A stretch of DNA of 64,000 nucleotides from NCBI GenBank assembly GCA_965656935.1, contig CBFHMG010000012.1, positions 1 to 64,000 on the forward strand, in the 5' to 3' direction. The notes beneath the pieces were generated by a model. That model did no database searches, was not told the origin of the DNA, and worked only from the letters and a program-made list of their open reading frames with translations. Below, in pieces: positions 1 to 7,941 of the stretch (its first letter is position 1; each line of letters begins with the position of its first letter). Source of the stretch: M30B80 sp965656935 (GTDB lineage: Bacteria > Pseudomonadota > Alphaproteobacteria > Rhodobacterales > Rhodobacteraceae). Made by a program: the position numbers and the translations under genes.

Positions 1-77
<77 letters not shown>

Positions 78-282
78 TTTTTCGTTTCAAAGTTAAGCCA
101 TGGCTGAAATCGGTCAGGGATCGCGCCGCGGGCTGTTCATCGCGAAGGCGCGGTGGCGCTATCCTTGGAGGGTGATGCCGCTCAGAAGCGAAAGATGATG
201 ACGCTATACAGGCTGGCGTAAAACCCGTATTGTTTAAGTCGTATCTAGCGGTGACCCTTTTGGCGGAATTTTGACGAGTATC

Positions 283-1803
283 ATGCTGACAATATTGAAA
301 AACCTGCGCTCCTTTCGGTTTCATTTTCTGGTTCTTATCGCAGCAGCCTTCCTGCCCACGCTGTCACATGCGCAGGAACAGCCCCAATATCATCTGGTTG
401 GTGTCAGCGAATACGAGGCCTCCTCCTTGCTGCAATACGCGGCCCATGCCGCGATTGATCAAGGTGATATCAGCGGTGAAAACATCGCCCGCATCGTCGA
501 GCAATTATATCACGAGGACGGGTATTTTCTGGCGAGAACGCGTTTTGACGCTGCTTCGCAGGCGATCATCGTCACCGAAGGGCAGATCAGCGCGCTCCAT
601 GTTGAAGGGGTGGATGCCGATATGTTCGCGCTGATCCAGTCCTATGCGGCGCCATTGCTGGCAGATCCCGCAATTTCCCATGCCGAGCTGGAACGCGTTT
701 TGATGCTGGTCAGGGATATCGAGACGATCACGGCGGTGGCCGAATTGGTCACCTCGCCCGAGGATGGCAGCACCCAGATGCGGATCATCGCAGAGGAGCA
801 TCTGTCGAATTGGGGACGGCTGACGCTGGATACTCCATCCCGCGAGATCGGCGATGCGATCAGCACCAGTCTCGAGCAGAATTACTATCACAGCCTGACG
901 GCGGGCGATCTGTTGCGCTTGAACCTGCAGGTCACCAATAATCTGGAAGACGGCAATGACAAGTTTCTGGGCTCGCTTGCCTATAGAACGCCTGCGGGGC
1001 CTGCTGGCGCCTATGTCGAGACCTATATCGGCAGCTATAATGCCCGCCATGACGCGCGGGGAACGCTGAGCACAGTGGACAGCTCGGGCAATACCGCGAT
1101 CTTGGCCTATGGCCAGCCCACGGTGAGAACCGCAGATCGCTATGGCTATGTGATTGGCGAGTTGCGCTATTCGCAAACGGATATCGACTCGCCGCTGGTG
1201 AATTCGGATGAAACGGTCGTGGTTGGCAGTCTGATCTGGATCGATGGTCGGATCACCCCCAATGGAAACGCGCTTGAATATGCTGTGTCCTTAAGTGCGG
1301 GCGAGCAATCGGATGACCCCGCCAGCGCGGATCAGTTTCAATATGCAAGGTTCGGGCTTGGCTGGAGCAGCTCTGCCCTGATCAATCAGCGCGAGATGAC
1401 GATTGATCTGCAACTTCTGGGGCAACTCAGCAATGATGTCCTGCCGGGGTCGGAAAATTTTGCAATGGGCGGGCATAATATCAATCGCGGTTATGAATAT
1501 GGCGAGCTTGCGGGCGATAGCGGCATCTTTATCAGCGGCGAGATTGCAACCGCCGATGCGATCTCTCTGGGGCGCGATTTTGCAGTTGTGCCCTTTGCCT
1601 TCGCCGAAATGGGGTGGGTGTCGTCCAATACCTTCTCGGAACGCTTTGCCCGCTCGGAAGAGGGGGCCTCGATCGGTATCGGTTTTGATTTCAGCTGGTC
1701 AGACAGGCTGTCTGGCAGGTTCCACGCCGCAATGCCGCTGATTGACGGACCCATCTCGCGCGATGATCCGGCTTTATATCTCGCTATTTCAAGAACATGG
1801 TGA
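283..1803 (+). CDS. TpsB/ShlB-FhaC-type outer-membrane secretion transporter
   Basis: Predicted outer-membrane transporter of the two-partner secretion (Omp85-related) family, about 506 aa. It begins with a signal peptide ending near SHAQ. A short POTRA-like region with alternating strands follows (roughly residues 35-165). The rest is a probable beta-barrel. Near residue 400 the stretch FAMGGHNINRGYEYGELAGD matches the conserved RGY/GD loop-6 motif of TpsB proteins, and the protein ends in an aromatic residue (SRTW) as barrel proteins often do. I chose the ATG at 283. A TTG at 271 in the same frame would add four residues. The next gene overlaps its last codons, so the two are probably co-translated. 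Such transporters normally export the neighbouring gene product. The family call is fairly secure; the substrate is inferred. Confidence 0.8.
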   Translation: MLTILKNLRSFRFHFLVLIAAAFLPTLSHAQEQPQYHLVGVSEYEASSLLQYAAHAAIDQGDISGENIARIVEQLYHEDGYFLARTRFDAASQAIIVTEGQISALHVEGVDADMFALIQSYAAPLLADPAISHAELERVLMLVRDIETITAVAELVTSPEDGSTQMRIIAEEHLSNWGRLTLDTPSREIGDAISTSLEQNYYHSLTAGDLLRLNLQVTNNLEDGNDKFLGSLAYRTPAGPAGAYVETYIGSYNARHDARGTLSTVDSSGNTAILAYGQPTVRTADRYGYVIGELRYSQTDIDSPLVNSDETVVVGSLIWIDGRITPNGNALEYAVSLSAGEQSDDPASADQFQYARFGLGWSSSALINQREMTIDLQLLGQLSNDVLPGSENFAMGGHNINRGYEYGELAGDSGIFISGEIATADAISLGRDFAVVPFAFAEMGWVSSNTFSERFARSEEGASIGIGFDFSWSDRLSGRFHAAMPLIDGPISRDDPALYLAISRTW

Positions 1804-2864
1804 CCAGTATGATGCGTTTTTCAAAATCACATGCACGAATTTGGCGCTCTTTGATCTTGCTGAGTGCGTCAATCGGTTTTGCGCAAACCGCAAATGCCAA
1901 TCCGGGCGTGCATCTGGGGTGGTGTCATCCGCAAAACCCACATTACAATTCCGCAGCTTGTGGTGGGCTTGGGGGAACACCCACGACCGTTCCGGGCGGG
2001 ACAATCAACCCTTCAGGCAGCGTGGGGGGACCATCAGGCAGCCAGCCTGTGGTCAATACGCAACCCCTCATTGTAACGCCACTGCCCCCGACCGCGCCGA
2101 TATCGGGGCATGGGGTGATCACCAGCTCGCCTGGTCCTGATATTACTGGCTTTAGCCCCGGCTATGTGATCTCACCCCTAGCCCCTCAAAGCTTTGCAGG
2201 TGTCAGCCCCGGTGCCATCCAGTCCATTCCCGGACCATCCTATAGTGGCTATAGCCCTGCCATTAATGTGAACCCCGTTGTTGTGCCATCTTTCACAGGC
2301 GTAAGCCCTGTGCCCATTATTCATCCGGTGCTGGCCCCAAGCTTTACGGGCACATCGCCTGTTGTGACGATCCTGCCTGTCTCGACCCCGTCTTTCTCGG
2401 GCTTGAGCCCTGTGGTCACCCTGCACCCTGTTCCCACCCCGTCTTTCGGCGTCACAGGGACGCCAAGCCAGCCGCAAACCATTCCATCGGTTAATGCGAA
2501 TATTGCGCCTGTTCTGGTGCCAAGGCCGCGTCCAACGCCCAATAGGCCTGGCCCTGCAACAAGCGTGGCAAGCGGAAGCTCCACCCATTCCCCCAGCAGC
2601 AGCGGCTCGCAAAACCACAACATCATCACACCCGTCGCGGGGCGTCAGGATGCGCGGAATGCGCCCTCGGTCACCACGCAAGAGGGGGATCTGATAAGCT
2701 GTCTGACATCGGGGCATGGCGCGCGGCGGGACAATGCGGGTTCGGGCAGAAATGCTTCTGTTTTGCGCAATGCCAATCGGATCGACAGCTTGGCGCGGGA
2801 TATCCCCGCCCGCCATGCCGATGAGGCGCATTGCCTGATTTCGATCAGAACATCATCGCGCTGA
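1797..2864 (+). CDS. secreted proline-rich 17-residue-repeat protein, possible TPS partner
   Basis: A 355-aa protein with an N-terminal signal peptide (hydrophobic LILLSASIGFAQ, predicted cleavage after TANA). Two cysteines lie just after the signal peptide, followed by Gly/Pro/Thr-rich sequence. Residues 113-214 hold about six tandem 17-residue repeats of the form PSFTGxSPVxxxxPVxx. The tail is Ser/Pro-rich with two more cysteines. Its first ATG (1797) overlaps the stop of the transporter gene; ATGs at 1809 and 1812 would also leave a good signal peptide. I see no haemagglutinin-type TPS domain (NPNG or NPNL motifs), so it is not a classical TpsA. Its position suggests export or surface display with the upstream transporter, which is inference. 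I do not recognise the family. Confidence 0.65.
   Translation: MVTSMMRFSKSHARIWRSLILLSASIGFAQTANANPGVHLGWCHPQNPHYNSAACGGLGGTPTTVPGGTINPSGSVGGPSGSQPVVNTQPLIVTPLPPTAPISGHGVITSSPGPDITGFSPGYVISPLAPQSFAGVSPGAIQSIPGPSYSGYSPAINVNPVVVPSFTGVSPVPIIHPVLAPSFTGTSPVVTILPVSTPSFSGLSPVVTLHPVPTPSFGVTGTPSQPQTIPSVNANIAPVLVPRPRPTPNRPGPATSVASGSSTHSPSSSGSQNHNIITPVAGRQDARNAPSVTTQEGDLISCLTSGHGARRDNAGSGRNASVLRNANRIDSLARDIPARHADEAHCLISIRTSSR
2133..2438 (+). repeat. six 51-bp coding tandem repeats
   Basis: Codons 113-214 of the proline-rich protein form six consecutive 17-residue units: GPDITGF..., PQSFAGV..., PSYSGYS..., PSFTGVS..., PSFTGTS... and PSFSGLS.... The core is S-F-x-G-x-S-P. The last three units are the most alike, which suggests recent duplication at the 3' end of the array. 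Confidence 0.8.
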
Positions 2865-2868
2865 GCGC

Positions 2869-2894
2869 AAAACCTCAATAGGACTTAAGGTTTT
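2869..2894 (+). terminator. weak hairpin after the proline-rich gene
   Basis: The arms aaaacct (2869-2875) and aggtttt (2888-2894) lie 5 bp after the stop codon. The right arm ends in four T residues. The stem is short and AT-rich, so this is only a possible terminator. Confidence 0.35.
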
Positions 2895-2982
2895 GTGGCC
2901 CTCTCGCAGTTCGGCTGCGGGCAGTGTCACTTTGTGTCCTGCAAGGGGCTAGTTGCACCGGTCAACCGCGAAACATTTTGAC

Positions 2983-2994
2983 AAAACTAGTTTT
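2983..2994. promoter_or_regulatory. palindrome upstream of the ArsR-type gene
   Basis: The perfect 12-bp palindrome AAAACTAGTTTT lies 17 bp before the start codon of the ArsR-family gene, within an AT-rich stretch. ArsR-type repressors bind short AT-rich inverted repeats at their own promoters, so this is a reasonable autoregulatory operator candidate. Binding is inferred. Confidence 0.4.
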
Positions 2995-3011
2995 ATAGTT
3001 TTAATGGCTGC

Positions 3012-3365
3012 ATGAGCAATGAACGTATATATGCAGATGCCCTTGCCGCCCTTGGCCATGAAAGCCGTTTGGCGGTGTTCCGGCTCTTGGTGAAAGCGGG
3101 GGCGGCGGGGATGCAGGTTGGCAGGATCTCGGAGGTTTTGTCGCTGCATCCGTCCACGCTGGCCCATCATCTGACCATGCTGGTGAAAAGCGATCTGGTC
3201 GTGCAATCCCGCCAAGGGCGCGAAATCATTTGCCGCGCAAATTACCCGCAGATGGACCATCTCATCGCCTTTCTGACCGAAGCCTGTTGCGCGGGCTTTG
3301 AAGATGACAGCCAAAGCGACAGCCAAACTGATGAGGCGCGTTCCGAAACCATGGCGCAGCCCTAA
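3012..3365 (+). CDS. ArsR-family winged-helix transcriptional regulator
   Basis: A 117-aa protein of typical ArsR/SmtB length. The pattern LGHESRLAVFRLLV (about residues 14-27) and the recognition-helix region LHPSTLAHHLTMLVKSDLV (about 45-63) match the winged helix-turn-helix. The C-terminal part has a CC pair (LTEACCAG) that could bind thiols or a metalloid; the classical ELCVCD motif of ArsR is absent. It lies 18 bp before a permease gene with the FCSCG signature, so it probably represses that permease. The inducer could be an arsenical or another thiol-reactive compound, which the sequence does not decide. Confidence 0.8.
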   Translation: MSNERIYADALAALGHESRLAVFRLLVKAGAAGMQVGRISEVLSLHPSTLAHHLTMLVKSDLVVQSRQGREIICRANYPQMDHLIAFLTEACCAGFEDDSQSDSQTDEARSETMAQP

Positions 3366-3383
3366 CAAACAAGGATTTTGAAC

Positions 3384-4433
3384 ATGGCCGATACAGCAGT
3401 GCCGCAGCCCGATTGGTCTCGCAAATTCGGGCAATTCCTCAAGCAGGAAAGGGTTTGGCTTGCCTGCCTTATCCTTCTTCTGGGCCTTGTGCTGTGGGAT
3501 GCGGCATTGGCGCGGGACAGTTTTATCTTTGCCACTAGCGCTTTGATCAATACGGCGCCCTTCTTGCTGTTCTCCATCGCGATTGCGGCTTGGGCTGGTG
3601 CAACAGGGGCCGATAACCTGATTGCCAAGGCCTTCACAGGCGCGCCTGTGATCATGATCGGGCTGGCCGCCCTTGCGGGGGGATTATCGCCCTTTTGCTC
3701 CTGCGGGGTGATCCCGTTGATCGCGGCTTTGCTGGCGATGGGGGTGCCTCTTTCGGCGGTGATGGCCTTCTGGCTTGCCTCGCCTGTGATGGACCCCTCG
3801 ATGTTCGTTCTGACAGCAGGTGTTTTGGGCGTTGATTTCGCGGTTGCCAAAACGCTGGCGGCGATTGGCCTTGGGGTGTTCGGCGGGCTTGGCATCCATG
3901 CGCTGGCGGGTCTGGGCGCCTTCACCAACCCCTTGCGCGAGGGGATCGGCAATGGCGGCTGCGGCGGCTCGAAAATCCGCGCGCCAAAACAAGTTGTGTG
4001 GAAATTCTGGACCGATGCCGAGCGTCTTGGGAAATTCGGTAAGGAGGCTTGGAAGAACACCAATTTCCTCGCAAAATGGCTGTTTCTGGCCTTTATCCTT
4101 GAAGCCTTGATGCTGCATTTTGTGCCTGCCGAGCGGGTCTCGGCGGTGCTTGGCGGGCAAGGATTGCTGCCGATTATCACAGCGACGCTGGTGGGTGTGC
4201 CTGCCTATCTCAACGGCTATGCCGCGCTGCCCTTGGTGGGCGGTTTGATCGAGCAGGGCATGGCCGCAGGGGCAGGGCTGGCCTTTCTGGTGGCAGGCGG
4301 GGTGACCTCCATTCCCGCAGCGATTGCGGTTTGGGCCTTGGCGCGCTGGCCCGTCTTTGTGGCCTATATCGCCTTCTCGCTGACAGGGGCGTTCCTGTCG
4401 GGCCTTCTGTTCCAGATCTGGACACAGGTTTGA
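3384..4433 (+). CDS. ArsP/DUF318-family permease
   Basis: A 349-aa integral membrane protein with about eight to ten hydrophobic segments. It carries the signature SPFCSCGVIPL (residues 102-112) of the permease family that includes ArsP (exporter of trivalent organoarsenicals) and YraQ. A central Gly/Cys-rich cytoplasmic segment (GNGGCGGSK) separates the two halves. I chose ATG 3384 because aagga lies 8 bp upstream; an in-frame TTG at 3378 is less likely. It follows the ArsR-type gene by 18 bp, which supports a two-gene metalloid- or thiol-stress operon. The transported substrate is not proven by the sequence. Confidence 0.75.
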   Translation: MADTAVPQPDWSRKFGQFLKQERVWLACLILLLGLVLWDAALARDSFIFATSALINTAPFLLFSIAIAAWAGATGADNLIAKAFTGAPVIMIGLAALAGGLSPFCSCGVIPLIAALLAMGVPLSAVMAFWLASPVMDPSMFVLTAGVLGVDFAVAKTLAAIGLGVFGGLGIHALAGLGAFTNPLREGIGNGGCGGSKIRAPKQVVWKFWTDAERLGKFGKEAWKNTNFLAKWLFLAFILEALMLHFVPAERVSAVLGGQGLLPIITATLVGVPAYLNGYAALPLVGGLIEQGMAAGAGLAFLVAGGVTSIPAAIAVWALARWPVFVAYIAFSLTGAFLSGLLFQIWTQV

Positions 4434-4465
4434 GGGGCTGCGACCAAGACATGGTGAGATAAAGT

Positions 4466-4492
4466 GGGGGTGGCTCAAACCGAGCCGCCCCC
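4466..4492. terminator. hairpin between convergent permease gene and parE
   Basis: An 11-bp stem, gggggtggctc/gagccgccccc with one G-U type pair, closes a 5-base loop in the gap between two convergent stop codons. It could terminate transcription from both sides, although the flanking T-runs are short. Confidence 0.55.
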
Positions 4493-4505
4493 ATTGCCTT
4501 ACAGG

Positions 4506-6467
4506 CTAAACATCCAGTTCTTCTACAAAGCGCGCGTTTTCCTGAATATATTGGAAGCGCATCTCGGGTTTTTTGCCCATAAGCCGCTCGACCAGATCGC
4601 CGGTTTCTCCGGGTGCGTCTTCGTCGATCGTCACGCGGATCAATTTGCGCGAGGCGGGGTCCATCGTGGTTTCCTTGAGGTCCTTGGCATCCATTTCCCC
4701 CAAACCCTTGAAGCGGCTGACATCGATCTTGCCCTTGCCGCCCAAGCCCTTCTCCATCCAGTCGGCTTTCTCGGCCTCATCAAGGCAATAGACGCGATTG
4801 GCCCCTTGGGTCAGGCGGAACAATGGCGGGCAGGCAAGATAGAGATGCCCTTGGTCGATCATCGGGCGCATCTGGGTGAAGAAGAAGGTCATCAGCAGGG
4901 CCGCGATATGTGCGCCATCGACATCCGCATCAGTCATGATGATGATCTTGTCATAGCGCAGGTCTTCGATGTTGAATTTGGTGCCCATCTGCACGCCAAG
5001 CGCTTGGCACAGATCATTGATCTCGGCGTTTTGCCCCAGCTTTGAGGAGGCCGCGCCCAAGACATTCAGGATTTTACCGCGCAGGGGCAGCAGTGCTTGG
5101 GTTTTGCGGTTGCGCCCCATTTTGGCCGAGCCGCCCGCGCTATCGCCCTCGACGATGAACAATTCCGTGCCCGCGCGGTTCGTGGCCGAGCAATCCACCA
5201 GCTTGCCTGGAAGGCGCAGCTTCTTGGTGGCGGTTTTGCGTTGCGTTTCTTTTTCCTGACGGCGGCGCAGGCGTTCTTCGGCGCGCAGCACAAGGAAATC
5301 AAGGATCGCGCCCGCTGATTTCGTATCGGCGGCCAGCCAGTTGTCAAAACGGTCGCGCACGGCGGCTTCCACCAGACGCTGCGCCTCGGTTGTGGCAAGG
5401 CGGTCTTTGGTTTGGCCCACAAATTCAGGCTCGGCAATGAAGCAGGATACAAGCGCACAGCCCCCCGTTACCAGATCATCGCGGGTGATATTGGCGGCTT
5501 TTTTATTGCTGACCAATTCGCCATAGGCGCGGATGCCTTTGAGGATGGCGGCCCAAAACCCTGCCTCATGCGTGCCGCCCTCGGGCGTGGGCACGGTGTT
5601 ACAATAGGATTGGATGAAGCCGTCGCGCACAGGCGTCCAATTGATCGCCCATTCCACCTGACCTGGAACTTTGAAACGCTCCTGAAACTCGACCTTCCCT
5701 GCAAAGGGTTTGTCGGCATAGGTGGCGGCACTGCCCAAGGTCTCGCCCAGATAATCGGCCAGACCACCGGGGAAGTGGAACACGGCCTCTGCAGGGGTTT
5801 CGCCATCATCAATGGCGGTTTTCCAGCGGATTTCCACGCCCGAGAACAGATAGGCCTTGGAGCGCACCATTTTCATCAGCCGCGCGGGCTTGAAGCGATG
5901 TGCGCCGAAAATCTCCTCATCGGCATGGAAGGTCACCGAGGTGCCACGCCGATTGGGGGCCGTGCCGACCTTTTCCACGCTGCCTTGCGGGATGCCGCGC
6001 GAAAACTCCTGCGCGAACAGCTCCTTGTTGCGGGCGACTTCGACGCGCACATGATCTGACAGGGCATTGACCACCGAAATACCAACCCCGTGCAGGCCGC
6101 CCGAGGTCTGATAGGCCTTACCCGAGAATTTACCGCCCGCATGCAAAGTGCACAGGATCACCTCAAGCGCGGATTTGTCCGGGAATTTGGGGTGCGGATC
6201 GATCGGGATGCCACGGCCATTATCGCGGATCGTGACGGAATAATCCTCGTTCAATTCCACTTCGATGCGGTTGGCATGGCCCGCGACGGCCTCATCCATC
6301 GAGTTGTCGAGAACCTCGGCCACCAAATGATGCAGCGCGCGCTCATCCGTGCCGCCGATATACATGCCGGGGCGTTTGCGGACGGGCTCCAGCCCCTCCA
6401 GAACCTCAATCGAGGTCGCGTCATAGGTTTGCTCGGGGGAAGCGCCCTTAAGAAGGTCGTCGGCCAT
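4506..6467 (-). CDS. parE: DNA topoisomerase IV subunit B
   Basis: A 653-aa type IIA topoisomerase ATPase subunit. It starts with the GHKL domain (EGLEPVRKRPGMYIGG, then DNGRGIP and GLHGVG for ATP binding). The transducer domain follows, then the TOPRIM domain with EGDSAGGSAK (from residue 440) and TDADVDGAH (acidic residues 513, 515 and 517). Its length, near 650 aa, and the absence of the GyrB-specific C-terminal insertion fit ParE rather than GyrB. With ParC it decatenates daughter chromosomes. It is transcribed alone on the minus strand; a perfect inverted repeat lies 17-34 bp upstream of the start. Confidence 0.93.
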   Translation of the reverse strand: MADDLLKGASPEQTYDATSIEVLEGLEPVRKRPGMYIGGTDERALHHLVAEVLDNSMDEAVAGHANRIEVELNEDYSVTIRDNGRGIPIDPHPKFPDKSALEVILCTLHAGGKFSGKAYQTSGGLHGVGISVVNALSDHVRVEVARNKELFAQEFSRGIPQGSVEKVGTAPNRRGTSVTFHADEEIFGAHRFKPARLMKMVRSKAYLFSGVEIRWKTAIDDGETPAEAVFHFPGGLADYLGETLGSAATYADKPFAGKVEFQERFKVPGQVEWAINWTPVRDGFIQSYCNTVPTPEGGTHEAGFWAAILKGIRAYGELVSNKKAANITRDDLVTGGCALVSCFIAEPEFVGQTKDRLATTEAQRLVEAAVRDRFDNWLAADTKSAGAILDFLVLRAEERLRRRQEKETQRKTATKKLRLPGKLVDCSATNRAGTELFIVEGDSAGGSAKMGRNRKTQALLPLRGKILNVLGAASSKLGQNAEINDLCQALGVQMGTKFNIEDLRYDKIIIMTDADVDGAHIAALLMTFFFTQMRPMIDQGHLYLACPPLFRLTQGANRVYCLDEAEKADWMEKGLGGKGKIDVSRFKGLGEMDAKDLKETTMDPASRKLIRVTIDEDAPGETGDLVERLMGKKPEMRFQYIQENARFVEELDV

Positions 6468-6483
6468 CGTCTGCTCTATCTTG

Positions 6484-6501
6484 TATGTAGTTTCCTACAT
6501 A
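6484..6501. promoter_or_regulatory. inverted repeat upstream of parE
   Basis: The sequence tatgtag-tttc-ctacata is a perfect 7-bp inverted repeat with a 4-bp centre, 17 bp upstream of the parE start codon. It is AT-rich within GC-rich DNA, as expected for an operator or a small 5' hairpin. No matching regulator can be named. Confidence 0.35.
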
Positions 6502-6614
6502 TTGGCAGGTTTGGGGAGGATGGGGAAGGGAGCTTGGGGCCTGCTTGGCCCGTTTTATGCGCAGATGCAGGCGCGGCGGGGATGAAACGCGGGGAGACCC
6601 AGCTTAATTGGTCG

Positions 6615-7073
6615 CTACAGGGCCGCACCGTCACCCGCGAAGAAGGCATCCAGCATCTCGGAATCCGCGATATTTCGCTGGCGGGCAACCGAGGCAACAG
6701 CCGACAGCTCGGCATAATCCATATCCGAGAGTTCAACCCCGTTTGACAAGGCGGTGAAACCTTCCTCAAGCAGCGACATAATACTGGCATTGGTCATTTG
6801 GTTGGCCAGATTGAACAATTCATTGGCGTCAGTTTCATTCATAAAGCCCGACTGAATCGACGGGCCGAAATGCGAGGCGTCAAAGGACACGAAGTCATCC
6901 GAGAGGTTGCGCGTGCGCAATTGTTCTTCGAGATTGGAGGTCATATCGCCAATGCCAACGCGCAAAACATCCGTTGTCGCAATGGCCATGCCCACTGCTG
7001 CCGCAGACAAAACAACGTAATCGACGGTGATTGCGCCTGTTTCGTCCAGAATGAATTCGCGTAGTACCCGCAT
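6615..7073 (-). CDS. Flp-pilin-like single-membrane-helix protein
   Basis: A 152-aa protein. Its N-terminus, FILDETGAITVDYVVLSAAAVGMAIA, resembles the hydrophobic segment of Flp/type IVb pilin-like proteins, where a short basic leader ends at Gly before a hydrophobic helix with an acidic residue near +5. The remaining 120 residues are acidic, soluble and helical. No tad/cpa pilus genes are in the window, so it may be a stray pilin-like or minor pseudopilin protein. The start ATG has gga about 9 bp upstream. Confidence 0.5.
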   Translation of the reverse strand: MRVLREFILDETGAITVDYVVLSAAAVGMAIATTDVLRVGIGDMTSNLEEQLRTRNLSDDFVSFDASHFGPSIQSGFMNETDANELFNLANQMTNASIMSLLEEGFTALSNGVELSDMDYAELSAVASVARQRNIADSEMLDAFFAGDGAAL

Positions 7074-7266
7074 TTTGCGTTTATCCTTGAAGCCGTATTA
7101 GCAGGGTTACCGTTTGCCCCCCAATCTGGGCGTGAATATGACGCTAGGGCGCAATCTCGGAAACGATCCGTTTCCAATGCAGCGCCGTTGGAGATGCGCG
7201 AAGTTCTGCCATTGCCCACATACGGGGAGTGTTGTTTCGCGCGGCACGCCTCTATATCTGCGTCTT

Positions 7267-7941
7267 ATGACAGTCGGTTTGCGCCTTTTGAAAAGCTTTG
7301 CCGCCAGCTGCGCCATTTGGGTTTCGGGCGTGGGCATGGCCGTGGCGCATCCCCATATCTTTATCGATGCGGGGCTGCGCCTGATCTATGACACGCAAGG
7401 CGCGCTGCACGCGGTTGAGGTGACTTGGCGCTATGACGAGCTCTATTCCCTGATCATCCTGCAGGATTACAATCTCGATCTTGATTTTGACGGGGTCCTG
7501 ACCCAAGCCGAGCGTGACGGGCTTTTGGGCTTTGATCTAAACTGGAATAGCGGGTTCAGCGGCGGGTTAGAGATTTTTGGCGCAGATGGTCAGCCGCTGG
7601 AGATCGGCGCGCCGAGCGCTGTTTCCCTTGATCTGACGGAAACAGGCCAGATCGAGACGACCCATATCCGCCCCGTTTTGGGCGGGGATCAGGGCGATGC
7701 ATTGATCGCCTCGATCTATGATCAGGCCTTCTACATCGCCTTCGAGATGAACCTGCCAACCGAGATCACAGGCCGCGAGGATTGCGATGCGCAGTTGCGC
7801 CGCGCCGATCTCGATGAGGCCTATGCCGCCCTTGATGCCGCCTTGCAGGAGATCGGCGGGGCGGTGAATGAGGAAGATAACTTCCCCGAAATCGGCAATA
7901 TTTTTGCGGACCGCGTGGAGGTCACATGCAGCGCGCCCTGA
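7267..7941 (+). CDS. DUF1007-family periplasmic protein of a metal-transport pair
   Basis: A 224-aa exported protein. After a signal peptide ending in VAHA-like sequence, the mature start HPHIFIDAGLRL is typical of DUF1007 proteins, where the N-terminal His residues may bind metal. Pairs of conserved aromatic and acidic residues follow (VTWRYDELYS). I chose ATG 7267 because longer forms would lose the signal peptide at the N-terminus. Its 3' end overlaps the next gene, a NicO-type transporter, by 16 bp. DUF1007 and NicO/RcnA-like genes are often adjacent or fused, so the protein probably hands nickel, cobalt or zinc to the transporter. The metal is undetermined. Confidence 0.75.
   Translation: MTVGLRLLKSFAASCAIWVSGVGMAVAHPHIFIDAGLRLIYDTQGALHAVEVTWRYDELYSLIILQDYNLDLDFDGVLTQAERDGLLGFDLNWNSGFSGGLEIFGADGQPLEIGAPSAVSLDLTETGQIETTHIRPVLGGDQGDALIASIYDQAFYIAFEMNLPTEITGREDCDAQLRRADLDEAYAALDAALQEIGGAVNEEDNFPEIGNIFADRVEVTCSAP

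Noticed and set aside
5412..6059. Long plus-strand open frames opposite parE
   Set aside because: They are antisense shadows of a well-conserved gene in GC-rich DNA and have no ribosome-binding site or recognisable motif.
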